In this document: positions 1 to 11,879 of the stretch, one piece after another
Position numbering within the stretch: position 1 is the stretch's first letter
Layout of the letters: every line of letters begins with the position of its first letter
Assembly (NCBI GenBank): GCA_943737045.1
Contig: CALSFV010000066.1
Span: 125,001-189,000, forward strand
Origin: Parapristionchus giblindavisi
Taxonomy: Eukaryota > Nematoda > Chromadorea > Rhabditida > Diplogasteridae
Length of the DNA stretch: 64,000 nucleotides
Reading direction: 5' to 3'
The notes under the pieces: generated by a model
What the model was told of the DNA's origin: nothing
Seen by the model: only the letters and a program-made list of their open reading frames with translations
The model's database searches: none
Program-made: the position numbers and the translations under genes

Positions 1-1724
1 GTTCGATGTGTTTGATAGTATTATATTAGACCTACGGACCGCAAAGGGCGCGATTAAATACATTCGTTGAGAGAGAGAGTCAGAGCTTACAATTAGCCTA
101 ATATTGTTATCGTTTTCTTATGCCAGAGTTTATTCCAGTTCTCAGTTTATTCCATAGCCGTTCTCGCTTTAACTTCTCGATAGCGTTAGTTATAAGCCTC
201 GTTAGTCTGGTACCACTAATCGTATTCTGGCATGATCGTTGGCAGCCTTTTCCCCTTCTCTTCTACTCGTTTTTCATCGTTCTCTTTCTCCGTCTAACTG
301 TTCTCTATTATTTCTTCTGTCTCCATTTTTCTCTCTATTCTCTAGTTCTCTAGTTCTCTAGTTTTGTTCTCTAGTTCTCTAGTTCTCTAGTTCTGTTCTC
401 TAGTTCTCTAGTTCTCTAGTTCTCTAGTTCTGTTCGAGAGGAAGTTCCTTCCTATACTTCCCCTCGTATCTTCACCATATCCCTCTTTTCTTGCTCATGC
501 CAAACTCCTCTTTGCAGCTCAACCCTTTCGTGTTCGGTTTATGTTTTATCCAACTTTTTCTTTCTCTCACACCATCCCTTCTCTCCCTTATTCCTTTCTC
601 TCACTCTTCTTCTCTATCTCTCCTTCTCTCCTCTTCTTCTTCTCCCCCTCCCTCTCTTCTCCTCTCTTCCTTTTCCTCTTTCTCTCCCCTTTCTTCTCTT
701 CATCCTCTCTCCCCCTCTCTTCCTCCCAACATCCTCTCCCTCTCTCACTCTCCTTCTCTACCTCTCCATCTCTCCGAATCTCCTTCTTCTTTCTCTTCTT
801 CCTCTCTCTCCACCATCCCTACACGCACACACGCTGCCCTTCCCCATCATTCTTTATCTTCCTCCATTAATCGTTCGTTCATTCATTCCATTATCACCTA
901 CACTCGTGTAACACTGTGTTCGGAGCTATCCCCGTTTTGTAACTGATTGTGGCTACTTTTTTGGAACTTTCCCTTCAAATAGTTTAAAACATTCTTTATT
1001 AGACTTGAAACCTTCCAAAAAGGCTACGTTCGAACTGTTCCTTATCAAATCTGACCACTAGTGTTGTGGACGTCTATACTGACTTGTCCTGTTGTATCAG
1101 ACATAGTAAGATCTCGCGGAAAGACGGCACCAAATACTAGCCTTTGAGCAAAACGCCTAGTCCATGTTTCTATTACGTAGATGCAACACTGCTTCTTGTA
1201 AGGCTTCTCTTTTCCGAATACTCTATGATACTTTAGATTATTAGCGTCTTCTAGTTTCAACTTTAACGTGTATGCAAACTAAGATTTGTACCCTATAAAC
1301 GATTCATTTATTATCACATTTTGATTGCGGAGCGTTTTCGGTTTTCATAATTATTACTTATATCGAAGCCCAACGGCTCACAAGCACATGGATTGTTTTT
1401 GTGTCAATACCATCGTTTTCCTCCAATTTCCTCGATTGTTCCTGTATCGTTTATGCGCCACGTGATTCGTGGCACTTATCGCTTTCTCTACAAAATACTA
1501 TGTGAACGAAATGATGCCAACTTCCTTGTATTGGCTGTTCCTTAAAGACACATCCCGAGTTACTCTTACTCTCCGCTCAGTTGACAAACTCTCTCGTTGA
1601 CAAGCGAGAGAGCATTGCCAGAGCGGAGAGCTTCGAATTAGCTCAGGGCGTGCTTTTAAAATTCTTGTAATATTTGTAGAAAAAGTATCCTACCCGCTTC
1701 ATTCATGTTTCAGGTCTTTCGCAT
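1..1724. repeat. low-complexity 5' region, no convincing gene
   Basis: Bases 310-432 are a degenerate array of a TTCTCTAGTT-like 10-mer. Bases 490-870 are an almost pure pyrimidine (CT) tract that gives Leu/Ser-only reading frames, judged non-coding. Bases 950-1540 show no splice-bounded coding frame. One palindromic MITE (family P) lies at 1541-1659. I see no promoter motif I would name. Confidence 0.6.
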
Positions 1725-4386
1725 ATGCGGGTGCTGTTGCTTCTTCTAACCTCCGCTGCCTTCGTCGCTTTCTCCATGCCGACATCGGATTCTGAATACG
1801 ACGAGGAAGATGACGATGATGATTTGGATGAAGATGACTATACGAGTGAGGAGGAAGGTTAGCATAACTCATTTTAAAGTTTGACAAATCAATATTAGAT
1901 CTTGATATTTGATCTTTGGACTTCTGTACAGTGCCAAACCCTCACTCTCATAAATCTTTTATTTGGCCAATCAATATTTGATCTTTGATCTTTAATCTCT
2001 CTAAATTTAATCTAATTGCATTCTCTCAATTGTTTTTGCCGAAACTATCCCTCAATATTCAAAATATAGCATCAATGGAAATGATATAACTTATAAAACT
2101 ATCACTTCAATGGCGCAATGCTTTCTCCTTTATCTAAATTTCACAGAAAAGATTGTGCCTGAAGACTAGTAAATACAAAATCTACCAGCATTCCTGCACC
2201 ACGCCATGTATTGCTTCCCTTCTCTTAGCTTTCCAGAACCGGAAACCTACTGTGCTCCCTTGAATTTGTGGAAGTCCTATTCATTGTTGAATTGGGAAAT
2301 CTCGTTGCGCCTATTCATAGGGCTATTCAATTTTCAGCCATAGCAGTAAAAGGTCCAAAAACGAGCGAATGGAGATACAAGTCGCGAGATACAGCGTTCA
2401 GCTTAACGAACCACAACTGGAAGAGATAACTGCGTTCGGGGTCGTTAGGGAACGCTTGGTTAGACTTGCCAAGCGACCAATTGGGTCAAAAAAGTGCTCC
2501 TACCCTTGACAGAAAATGTATTTTCAATATTTTTGCGAAGCACTTTGTAACGCAAAAAAGTGCACTAGCGATTAGACAGCAATGGATTAATTTTCCTCTA
2601 ATTTTTTTAAAACTTGAAATGAAGATTGTGTTGATTATAAAATCAACGTCTAGTGGAGCCGCCGCTATTTCCAGTAGGCATTGGAATCCCCAAAGCCGTT
2701 CCTAATCTTTCCGTACTCTAATAATAAATGCAAGGATCTAATCCCATTATGCATCTAGTCATTAGTGCTTTAAGACTCTACTATAGGTCTTGCGTGTGAA
2801 TTCGAAATTGCAGTCCTTCAAATTGGTGAAATTCATTTATTGAAGTGGTCAAAACTAATTTAATTTATTCAAAATTGCTCGAAAAGTAGAGTCATTAAAG
2901 GAACATCACGAGATAAATTGATACCGCTCTGACAATCCTCTCTAGCTTTCTTTATGCTCGCGAAAACGTGGCAAAAGCGGAGAGTAAAATTAACCCGGAT
3001 GTGTCTTTAAAAATTTATGGCAAGGGGGAGATGAGAGCTTGCAGAAATGTGCGAGTGTAGAGTAGTGAACAATTGCGACATGCAAGGGTATTTTTATTGG
3101 GATGCACTTTGTTAACGACCAAAGATTGGACGATTAGCGACATCTTTTGCTCATCAAAGAATAGTGCTAAACAATTGTTATCAAGTATCTATGACTGGGG
3201 TTTCTCAAACAGAAAAGGATAGCAACGCTAAGTGCACTTAAAATTGAGTACATTCATAAATATAATACCCGTTTGTGCTGAAATTATAATATTTATATTT
3301 TCTTTTGTTCCGCATCAAAATGACAACAACTAACAGCCTTCAACAATTTTTTCATTAAATGTCCGAATTCGTAGATTGACGAGCAAACAGACAGACGTCT
3401 GCTGTTCATATATTTAACCGCCACTTACTGTAATTCCAAAATTAATTTACTATTCTTTTTTTTTACAACAAGTACACATAAATATGTGAATATGAAAGAT
3501 TTATTGAGCGAGGATGAAAAAATCGATCGATTCCTATTACCTGGCAGTTTCGAATAAATAACAATGCTATAAAATCATCAGAAATCCTTTTAAGGTCAAA
3601 ATGCCGCTCAAACAAATAGCATAGTTCTTTGATTTTTGACTTTCAAAGCTTGGGTGACCTCATTGACCTCATCTTGTCTATCAAGTCAGCCAAAGAGAGA
3701 AGAGAAAGAAAAGGCATTGTGAGGCTATTTGAAGATTCACTTCCATCTAATAAAGTAAAAACACTCTACAGAATAGCCAATAGGGTACACTTTATAAAGT
3801 ATAAAGTATATATAAATATTCATTTCTCTTATTCGTATTCTTATTCATTTATCTATCATATTATTATTAAAACGAAAAGGGAATATATGATGGGATCGAT
3901 GGGCCTTTTAAAAATCATTGCGATGGAAATGATGAATTAGAATTAGAACCTATAATAATATTACGATTGCAGACACACCAGCCCCTGTCGCCTGGGTTCC
4001 CATCATCAATCGAAACATGACCGAGTCTATTCACACCGCCATACAGAGCACCGATCCAGAGACCGTCAGGAAGATCGCCGAATTCTTGAATGTAAGTAAA
4101 AGCATGCTCAATGGCAGCGAAAATTGAAGAAAAGAAACGAAAAAGGGCGAGAGAGTGTGTAAAAAGTGGAGAGCTCTGTTTTCTTTTCGCCTCTTTAGAA
4201 GTAAATGATGCAAGTGTAGGTATAAAATCAATTTCAAGATCGTTGTTAAAGGTTGAAAATTATGCAAAAATCAAAAATAACTTCCCTTATTACAGTATTC
4301 ATATCATCAAAACGACGTAGACAACATGGTGGGCGCAGATCGAATGCATCGGTTACGCTCCAATCCATCTATCTCAACGCCGATGA
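1725..4386 (+). CDS. small secreted acidic peptide, three exons
   Basis: Exons 1725-1857, 3973-4091 and 4339-4386 join in frame to 99 residues. The ATG at 1725 follows a TTTCAG acceptor by 11 bases, so part of the 5' UTR is probably spliced on. Residues 1-17 (MRVLLLLLTSAAFVAFS) form a signal peptide. Residues 22-44 are almost all Asp/Glu (EYDEEDDDDDLDEDDY). Exon 2 encodes DTPAPVAWVPIINRNMTESI and then a Lys/Arg-containing helix-like stretch. Exon 3 encodes IECIGYAPIHLSQRR and a stop. Phases agree: exon 1 ends phase 1, exon 2 ends phase 0. The first intron is 2.1 kb and holds a palindromic MITE. The acidic segment could be a propeptide or a metal/matrix-binding tail. The family is not recognised; the gene model rests on splice sites and frame. 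Confidence 0.6.
1858..3972 (+). other. large first intron of the acidic peptide gene
   Basis: The stretch holds no splice-consistent coding exon. An apparent 79-codon frame at 2466-2705 lacks codon bias and splice context. A family P palindromic MITE is at 2894-3011. A frame at 3629-3940 is a tract rich in A/T and GA and is judged spurious. Confidence 0.5.
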
Positions 4387-4809
4387 CGTCATCAACACTA
4401 TTATTATTGTCGTTTTTTCTCGCTCGATTACCGTTGTGATTTTTATTCGCGAATTGTTTTATAACCGGTTTCTGTGATTTATGCGGGTGATAAAATCGTT
4501 GATTTCGACAATTTATCTACAAAATATGTGTGAAAGAAGAAGTGACTTGAAGGAAAGAAAAGCGGGATTAAAAATAAATAACAAACAGAATAAAAACTCA
4601 AGTGATCTTGAACTTTGAGCAAAGCCCGTTTCGTTTATTTGTTCAAAGATTGGTAAAAGTCGAGTATCTTCAGGTCTTCTGACGTTGTCAGGAGCGACTT
4701 CTACCCACTCCCTCTACGTGAGAGATCAAATACCCATGTATGAAGCATATTACCCACTTTTACAAGACATCAAGCCCACAACACTCTACCCGTAAAGTCT
4801 CCCTCAACC

Positions 4810-7800
4810 ATGCTTTCCGTCCTGCTCACTACACTCGTTCATTTTTGCCGATTATCTGTAAGTACTAAGTTTACACTGGACCCAGTGTGCCTTGAATAAA
4901 GGGATATATCATATCATTATCTTTAAAAAAAAAGAATTTTACTACTTATACGAATTTATAATTAAGAAAAAACTGCGATATTAGTATTAATGCTGTTCAG
5001 ATAGCGTGCTACAACAATGCACCATACGGTTCTCATCGACCTCTCATAGAAGATGTCGGTAGTACAATTGATCTGTTGACTTGCCTGCAACTGTGCGATG
5101 CCAACGCTCAGGTGGAGTTTAACCAAATTAAATTTATTTATTTATTTATTACCATCAAATATAACGAGCTGGAGTGAGATGATAAAGGCAGCAAAGATAA
5201 TGAATGATAATAAAAATTAAAAATGTAGGATTGCATATTGATGCTAAAGTTTTCAAAAAATGTTATAAAAATTTATTAAATTATTTGCGCGGGTAACGAT
5301 ATGCACAAGTGCGAGCAAGACAGCTTCTGTTTTTTTCGATATTGTACGTTTTCTCATGCTTAACGTATTTGAAGTTTGTTTCTTTCGATGAAAGCACTAA
5401 CTATAATAGAAGAAATAGCAGAATACGCGTAGTCTTCTCATTCTTTTCTCCGTAGTCAGGAAGGACTCCTTAGACTACACACCTTAAAGGCACATCCAGA
5501 GCTAACTCTACGCATTTACTATACTCTCTCGTAGACAAAGAAAACGAGAGATTATTGCCAGAGCGGAGTCCAGAGCGTTTCAAATTTGTTGGGGTGACAC
5601 TTTCCTATCCTAAAGATCTCCAATAAATGCCATGTGATAATTAATTTCATATGCAGTGCTCAGCCGTGATCTTCAATAACGGAAAGTGTGCGATATTTGG
5701 TAACGAAGACGGACAATCCTTGCGATGTCCCAACACTCCGCCTACTGTCTGGACGAAATGCGCTGGTGAATTTTTCTTTTTTTTTCTCTATGTGATCAAT
5801 ACAAAGAATGTCTCTCAAAGACACAACACGAGCTAATCTGTAACTCACCGCTCTGGCAGTGCTCTCTCGACTTCTTTGTATACGATAGAGCGTTGCTCAG
5901 GAAGAGAACAAAATTAACGAGCTCCCCCCCCACCCCCACGTTTGAAGCTGCTCTTGCAAGGAATGGGTCTCAATTCGTCCTGCCTTATGAAAACACAATA
6001 CCACGATTAGAATCAGTTTTCGATACTAATTAACAATCCGTTTTTAGAAGTGCCTAATTGAACAGTGTTTCGAAAAAATTGAAAAGAATTACTGTTTTTT
6101 TTTAAATTTCAGCAACAACCACCCCATCTGCTGTAACTACCGCTACCGTCTCATCTACCGTATCCAGCACAACTGTTCCTGGTACATCTACAGTAAACAA
6201 CCCGGTTATGTCATCTACAGCTTCCGCCCCTACTACTACCTCTACCATAACCACCCCTACTTTCTCTTCTACTTCTACAGTAACCATTCCTACTACCTCT
6301 CCAACATCTACAGTAACTACCACTTCTACAACTCCTACTTCTACAGTAACCACCACTACCACTCCAACGACTACTGTGGGTGTATGTACCGCACTAGATA
6401 CTGTGACATCAAAGTGTGAACAATACAATATATGTGAATATCCAGCGCAAACATCGACTGCAGTGACCTGCTCTAGTATAACTATACTTATATCCACTTC
6501 GAATCAGGTATTGTTTCCGTACAACTTTAAAGAAGGGGACCCACGAGTGTTTGTGTGACTAAACTGGCCAGGCAGAACTATAGAGCACATCTTCCTGTAC
6601 GCAAAAACAATTTTCTCCAAACTTTTAGGTGTCCCAGCATAATCCGAGCATACAATTCATTGATCCCCCAGGGAAAGGCGCGAGTTTTTGAATTTGAAGG
6701 ACAAATATATAGAAAGTTGCAAACGGGAATCGAACCCGCGTGTCACGGTTCACCCCAAATCTCGTGGGCCCCCCTTCTTTAAGTACTGAGTTTAGCTTAT
6801 ATCAATAGTAATTTATGTAGAATTCCGAGAATTTAGGATATCCATTTCGTTTTTTGGGTGCAAGGATAATATTGTGTCATCATGTATGACACGCGTTACT
6901 TCAGATAGCATTCCTACAAATAGTTTTTTTTTGCAGACACTGGGAAATATGACATGCGTCGGGGGACAGTGGACCACAATCGACGGAATTGTCATTAGTT
7001 CAACAGAAAAAGTGCGGTGCCGAGGATGCGCCGATCCGAACGTCGAAGATGTTGGATATAATATCTACAAAGTCCTACCGGTTTGCACTCTTATTCTTTA
7101 AAGGGAGAGTGGCCTCACTCAATGGCCTCTTCAACGGTCAATGCTCTCTCGTTGTTAGAGAACAGAGAAATAGTGTGCGCAATGAAGAGGCCTTTGATTG
7201 AGGTCACTCTCTCTTTAAGAGGCCGTTTGCGTAAGAGTCGAACAAGGGTTGGCACAGGCCAAAAATTTAATACCCTCAAAACTAGTGTATAGAGGTTATC
7301 GACCCCGCTGATGAAGATGGATATAGTTATTTTGGCCCCAGTGGTCCCGCTACGCCTGGGACGGATTACGGTAACATCACGTTTTCAAGTCGTTCTCGGT
7401 CCATGGTTGAGCTAGAGGTATGAAAATTGGGCTCCTGGGTCAGAATTCGATGGCGATGATGGCTGTCTACGTCATTAGTTTTGAAAAGTTTTCAAAAGGT
7501 TGATTAGTGGAAATTTTGATGGACACGGATGCGGGCATAGCGAGTATGACAGTTCGAACCGGCGTGACGAGAGCATTCCAATGATGTATTATGAGCCTAT
7601 ACGTACATTGCCATCTCAATATCACTATATCGAGGCTTAACTTAAAAATTTATTCATCAGTCTCCATTCATTCCATTCCGTCGCATGTGCGATTTCTATT
7701 GGGGGCCCATTCGAAGTTCCAGATCATGTATTACAATTACTCCAACATTGCAGACACGATCAGCCGATGGATTGCACTTCGGTTGTACGGATTCAAGAGC

Positions 7801-8534
7801 TTCCTATCTCCAGGTATTTCTTTTTTCACCTTATTATTTACTTGTACAAGTCAGGCTGAGGCGGTGTTACATTTTCAAAACTTGCGCACGCTGTAACCTC
7901 CGCCATAACGACGTTTGAAGACGTTACGGCGTGAGTACGTTTTGAAAATGTAACACCGCATGAGAATATACTATTCACATGTGTAGCATTGTTAAAAGTG
8001 TCACAGTGTCGAATTTCTTGGTGTTATATTCGTTGCTATAGTTGCCCTCTCTTCGCTGTCTCGGAAAATATTGATAAATTTACCTCATTATACATACGTT
8101 CACGACAAAATGTTGTTGTTTTTTTGAAAAATTTAAATTTAGTTTGATACCAAGTGATGACCAAGAAGATTAGAAATTTATGGCTACTGTAATTTACAGT
8201 ACACTTGGCAATAACTAGACCTTAAGGGATTTGCTTTATGGTCAAAACGCACTACATATTACGAAAATGTTCCAGATTAGTATCCTTTCAGGCATATATG
8301 AATCATATACCCGACAGCTCTTACAAGCACAAATACACCTACGTCGAGGAGCTCACGTGCGACCTGTCCACAGGGCTTTGGAACGCCGCACGAGGAGATT
8401 TCTCACCGTTAACTTCGTTTCCGGACCTAGTAATCGGCATTTATTACACCCTTGACCTCTATTACGTGGTAGGATGTGTATGCAAATATTACGAGTTGCT
8501 AGACGAGTATTTTGATGAAGAAAAATGTTCATAA
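4810..8534 (+). CDS. seven-exon Thr-rich secreted Cys-module protein, copy A
   Basis: Exons: 4810-4857, 5001-5111, 5657-5765, 6113-6507, 6937-7080, 7754-7813, 8292-8534, giving about 369 residues. Exon 1 is a 16-residue signal peptide (MLSVLLTTLVHFCRLS). Exons 2-3 form a PAN-like module: CYNNAPYGSHRPL, CLQLCDANAQ, then CSAVIFNNGKCAIFGNEDG and a final WTKC. Exon 4 is a Thr/Ser/Pro stalk of repeated STVTT units, closing with CTALD..KCEQYNIC. Exon 5 carries NMTCVGGQWTTIDG and VRCRGCADP, like the end of nematode C6/DUF281 modules. Exon 7 is the conserved C-terminus (CDLSTGLWNAARGDFSPL). Junction phases are 0,0,1,0,0,0. Introns hold MITEs of families P, Q and R. This is the most complete plus-strand member. 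The product is probably an extracellular mucin-like protein; its molecular function is unknown. Confidence 0.75.
5483..5604. repeat. family P palindromic MITE (intron 2 of copy A)
   Basis: Inverted-repeat element with ends TTAAAGGCACA / TGACACTTT and a central CTCTCTCG..CGAGAG hairpin closing with GCCAGAGCGGAG. About 120 bp. See the family description at 63288. Confidence 0.75.
5815..5925. repeat. family P palindromic MITE (intron 3 of copy A)
   Basis: A second family P copy within 350 bp of the previous one. It has a CACCGCTCTGGCAGTGCTCT core and a diverged right end. Confidence 0.65.
5955..6085. repeat. decayed half of the CAAGGGG foldback element
   Basis: Resembles the left arm of the 9918-10349 element (ATCAGTTTTCGAT followed by AATCCG and AGTGCCTAAT) but lacks the right arm. 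Lies in intron 3 of copy A. Confidence 0.5.
6690..6775 (-). repeat. tRNA-like SINE fragment
   Basis: On the minus strand there is a good Pol III B box (GGTTCGATTCC within CGCGGGTTCGATTCCCGTTT) followed by an AT-rich tail. The same tail follows the tRNA-like segment inside the hAT composite near 16700. No complete cloverleaf was recognised. Confidence 0.45.
7097..7218. repeat. family Q palindromic MITE in copy A intron 5
   Basis: Starts TTTAAAGGGAGAGTGGCC and ends as the reverse complement (GGTCACTCTCTCTTTAA), with AATGGCCTCTTCA arms. Related copies lie near 40715 and 41461. It is a palindromic non-autonomous element. Confidence 0.7.
7295..7417 (+). other. possible in-frame cassette exon within copy A
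   Basis: Between exons 5 and 6 of copy A lies a 123-base open stretch with a weak AG acceptor (TATAGAG) and a GTATGA donor. It starts and ends in phase 0, so including it keeps the frame and adds 41 residues. The reading begins VIDPADEDGYSYFGPSGPAT and is polar and Gly/Ser rich. I do not see it in copies F or G. It may be a cassette exon or a chance frame. Confidence 0.3.
7861..7959. repeat. family R MITE (TACATTTTCAAAAC ends), copy A intron 6
   Basis: Ends GCGGTGTTACATTTTCAAAA and its reverse complement TTTTGAAAATGTAACACCGC, with an inner palindrome GTAACCTCCGCC/ GGCG. Other copies show 3-bp TTA/TAA target duplications, as in PIF/Harbinger elements. Confidence 0.75.
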
Positions 8535-9150
8535 TCGTGTGTTTATAGTGGTTATTCGATAAATGTCAGTTTCAGAGATAAAATTCTTTATCAAGACCGC
8601 TGTCTTGAGTGTTATAAAATTGAATCACTTTTCTTTAGTTATTCTTCTTGTAATTTTTTGTGATCAGCAATTCTTATAATCGATGTACATTCACACAATT
8701 TCCATTTCATTCTATTTACAATTAGTCTTTAAAAGAACTATTTATACCGGAACGTCATGATTAAGACTTCGCCAATTAAAAAAATGTTCATAAACCGCTT
8801 GAATAAATTATCAGTCCGTTAACAATTCGACCTAGATGCACTGTATTACGATCCAATACAGGGTTATCTTCTTATTCACAAGAAATATTCTTCATTATCT
8901 GATTGAGAAAATGTTAAAACGTAACACACTCGTCCATTCCACCCCGTGGCGCACACCATCTTCCCGCCACGCGAGGCCAAAACTCGCGAGGTACCCCGTC
9001 TAAAAATTATTCCCCGCGCCGTACACCGCGTCGTACGCTACGGGATTGGGACAGCGTGCCACGCGAGACAAAATGAGACGCGGGATGATAAAAAGAAAAC
9101 TATACTCAAAATGATGCAATAAATCAGGTACGAAACGCTCCTTTAACACT
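8535..9150. other. intergenic gap with a GC-rich island
   Basis: No coding exon seen. Bases 8935-9085 are much richer in CG dinucleotides than the surroundings (for example CCGCGCCGTACACCGCGTCG). The equivalent places of the other triplicated units lack it. Confidence 0.5.
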
Positions 9151-9404
9151 GTTATGTGATTTTAGAAACAATTATTTTGGTTACAAATGCAAACAAAAGA
9201 AATTACTAACTGCGTAGTCCCATTCATTCCTTCGTATATCGCCGTTGTCAGGAGAGACTCTTGCTCCCACTCAGGCCGAGGCCAAAAACTCATCTTTTCA
9301 ACACGTCGGGACCATAACACAATCTCAGTGTCGGCGATGCTTCTTTTAGCACTCACTACTTTTGTTTCTTTCTCTGAATTAACGGTAGGTCCTATACCCA
9401 TTTA

Positions 9405-9762
9405 TGGTACGTTAAAAAATAGTGGAAAACCGAAATCGGCGATTTTCCAGCGGTTAAAAAAGTACCCGGAAAGTCGAAAATGGAAACTCGAAACTTGAAT
9501 TCGCGCGCGCAAAGAGGTGCGGGAATTCAAATTCCGACTTTCCGACAGCGAATTTCCGCGGATTGCATTTTCAAGCGAGCAGGAAGTTCAATTTCCATTT
9601 TAACTGCTAAAAATCGATGACGGAAAGTCGGAATTTGAATTCCCGCACCACTTTGCGTGCGCGCGAATTCGAATTTCGTGTTTCCATTTTCGAGTTTCCG
9701 GGTACTTTTTTAACGGGTGGAAAGTCGCCGATTTCGGTTTTCCACTATTTTTTAACGTACCA
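9405..9762. mobile_element. foldback MITE with TTA target duplication
   Basis: About 358 bp, with arms beginning TGGTACGTTAAAAAATAGTG and ending in the reverse complement. Flanked by TTA on both sides (9402-9404, 9763-9765). The empty site is visible at 34818-34830 (CATTTACATGG). The 3-bp TTA duplication suits the PIF/Harbinger group. Confidence 0.8.
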
Positions 9763-9917
9763 TTACATGGCCAGTTTAGAAGTTCAATTGTTATTTTTGC
9801 AATTCAGATTGCGTGCTACAATAGTGTTCCATATGATTCGCATCGGACGTTTGTGGGAGATCTAGGCAGCACAACCGATTTATTAACTTGTCTGCAACTT
9901 TGTGACGCTAACACTCA

Positions 9918-10349
9918 CAAGGGGATGGTCGCAACTGGTCCTGGCCATATGAGATGGCAATAACATGACTAGGATCAGTTTTCGATGCTGACTACGAATC
10001 CGTTTTCAGAAAGTGCCTAATCGACCTGATTTTCGAGGAAATCGATATTATAATTCGGATATTCGTGTGGTTTCCTGCGCAAACCGTCCGGGTGGGCTGG
10101 TAAACTCATCTATAATCTCTCGCAATAGTTTACCTAACATTGCCGGATCTTTCCGATGCAATCCAAACACTTTGTGAAGGAAACTACACGACTTTTCGAA
10201 TTAACAAGCCAAATTTCAATACCGATTTTCTCGAATATCAGGTCGATTAGGCACTTTCTGAAAACGGATTCGTAATCAGCATCGAAAACTGATCCTAGTC
10301 ATGTTATTGTCATCTCATATGGCCAGGACCAGTTGCGACCATCCCCTTG
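9918..10349. mobile_element. foldback element CAAGGGG..CCCCTTG in exon 2 of copy B
   Basis: 432 bp. The ends CAAGGGGATGGTCGCAACTG and the reverse complement are nearly perfect over about 120 bp per arm. A 3-bp TCA duplication flanks it; the empty site reads CACTCAGGTGAG at 19716. The superfamily is not assigned. Confidence 0.8.
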
Positions 10350-11113
10350 TCAGGTGAGATGCGCTGATAAGCATAATAAGAAGACTTATATCATCGATGT
10401 GGCAGAAAGCGTGATCAATCATTGCATCATTTTGATGAGACATCTTTGTGGATAAATAAATATACCGTGCAACCGTGTTTCAACATTACTTGTTTTATGA
10501 ACATAAATGTCGAGTATTAGTATTAGTAGAGTCATAATCGTTTTATCATAAAATAGTTAGAAAAAAATCTTCATCATTATAGTAACGTTCTTTTCATCTA
10601 AATTACGCTGACGCTCCTCGTGGCAGTAGACTGAAGTGATATCTGAACACTGCTTGATAGAGCGCTCCTGTCGATCTCCGGTCGTCGTATACCAAGTAGT
10701 GAATAGAATGAGCGTCTGAAAAAGTGAAAAAGTTTCAGTGAAAATGCAATTAGTTGTCTACTCATTATGTGATCATTAGCCATACCTTAGCTCAGTTACA
10801 GACAATAGAAGCACGAGGGCGTCAGCGATTGGATGTATTCCGCAAAGGTTGGGAATAATAACAGCTAGACTCGGCCATGACGAACCTATTATGTAAAGTT
10901 AGGGAAAAAACTGAATGGATAGTCACTTGGTAGAGCTTTACAAGCTGATTAAAAAGGGTTCGAGTGTTTTTCGCAACTTTTTTTTCCTATTTCCACATTA
11001 TCGAACATTTATTGGAACTTCTTCGGTTTGGAAAATCGAAAAAAAAGGAAAGGGGAATCGAATGTACTGTCGGATTTTAAAAAAATCATGTCCGTTGACA
11101 TTCCCGCTCTTAT

Positions 11114-11251
11114 GTGGTGTTACATTTTCAAAACGGCGTGCGCACGTTTCAAAATGTAACACCGTATAGAAAACACACACGCCGTGCGCACGGCGTGCAT
11201 TTCAAAACGTTCGCACGCCGTGCGCACGTTTTGAAAATGTAATACCACATT
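11114..11251. mobile_element. family R MITE in receptor intron (unit 1)
   Basis: 138 bp, ends TGTGGTGTTACATTTTCAAA and reverse complement, with nested GCGTGCGCACG palindromes. TTA flanks both sides. Unit 3 shows the empty site (GCTCTTACGCGAATAG at 28973), proving insertion before or between duplications with loss or absence in unit 3. Confidence 0.85.
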
Positions 11252-11879
11252 ACGCGAATAGACTATTGCTCACGTACCGAAAAAAGGCGCCAAGAAACAG
11301 ATGGTTGCCGGACACACTGCTGTTAGCGTCGGAATTATAGTCTATAAAAATGTTCACGGATGTTTATCGAAAATTATACACTTGTATAATATAATTATAT
11401 ACTTATAAAACCTGTTTTGTGCTTGAAAAAGGTCATTAAATTGAGAAAAGCATATACTTGATATATGAGACAGATGAACAACTGCTTTTGCACTCTCATT
11501 GTGGTCGAACTGTACGCGTTATCCCTAAGATCAGAGGTAAAGGTATATTTAAAGGTACCACCCGATATACAAAGTCCTGCGTGTGATCACTGCTAGGCCA
11601 GTGATAATTCAAGGCCAGTTCAGTCCGCAGGAATTAATCTCTTCTTTGGATTAGGCCTTCCGGACAATATTTAGTAGCGGAGGCATGTTTATAATAAAAA
11701 GTAGAAAATGCAGTACTTACTTCATGAACTGAATAATTTGCACTATGCAAATAACAATGACGACATAGACATAAACGATAGTTGCGATCATAAGAATTAC
11801 GGCCAACACTGGCTTCCAACGAATACTGCCAAATGTCTCATCAGCCTGGTGAAGAACATAATCAAATTGTACTTGAGTG

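Larger units (their letters stand above)
9337..10353 (+). pseudogene. copy B: 5' fragment (exons 1-2) broken by two foldback elements
   Basis: Exon 1 is 9337-9384 and encodes MLLLALTTFVSFSELT, ending in GTAGGT. Exon 2 starts at 9808 (IACYNSVPYDSHRTFVGDLG) and runs to ACTCA at 9917. There a 432-bp foldback element sits inside the exon; the last bases and the donor (TCAGGTGAG) follow at 10350. A second foldback element lies in intron 1. Exons 3-7 are absent and the receptor gene follows at once on the other strand. Confidence 0.8.

Noticed and set aside
491..946. 151-codon Leu/Ser-rich ORF
   Set aside because: Encoded by a polypyrimidine tract with several overlapping open frames; no splice or codon signal.
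6102..6497. 131-codon minus ORF opposite copy A exon 4
   Set aside because: Antisense shadow of the STVTT-coding stalk.
7083..7292. Overlapping plus ORFs after copy A exon 5
   Set aside because: They read through a donor into a family Q MITE; the conserved exon boundary at 7080 explains the coding signal.
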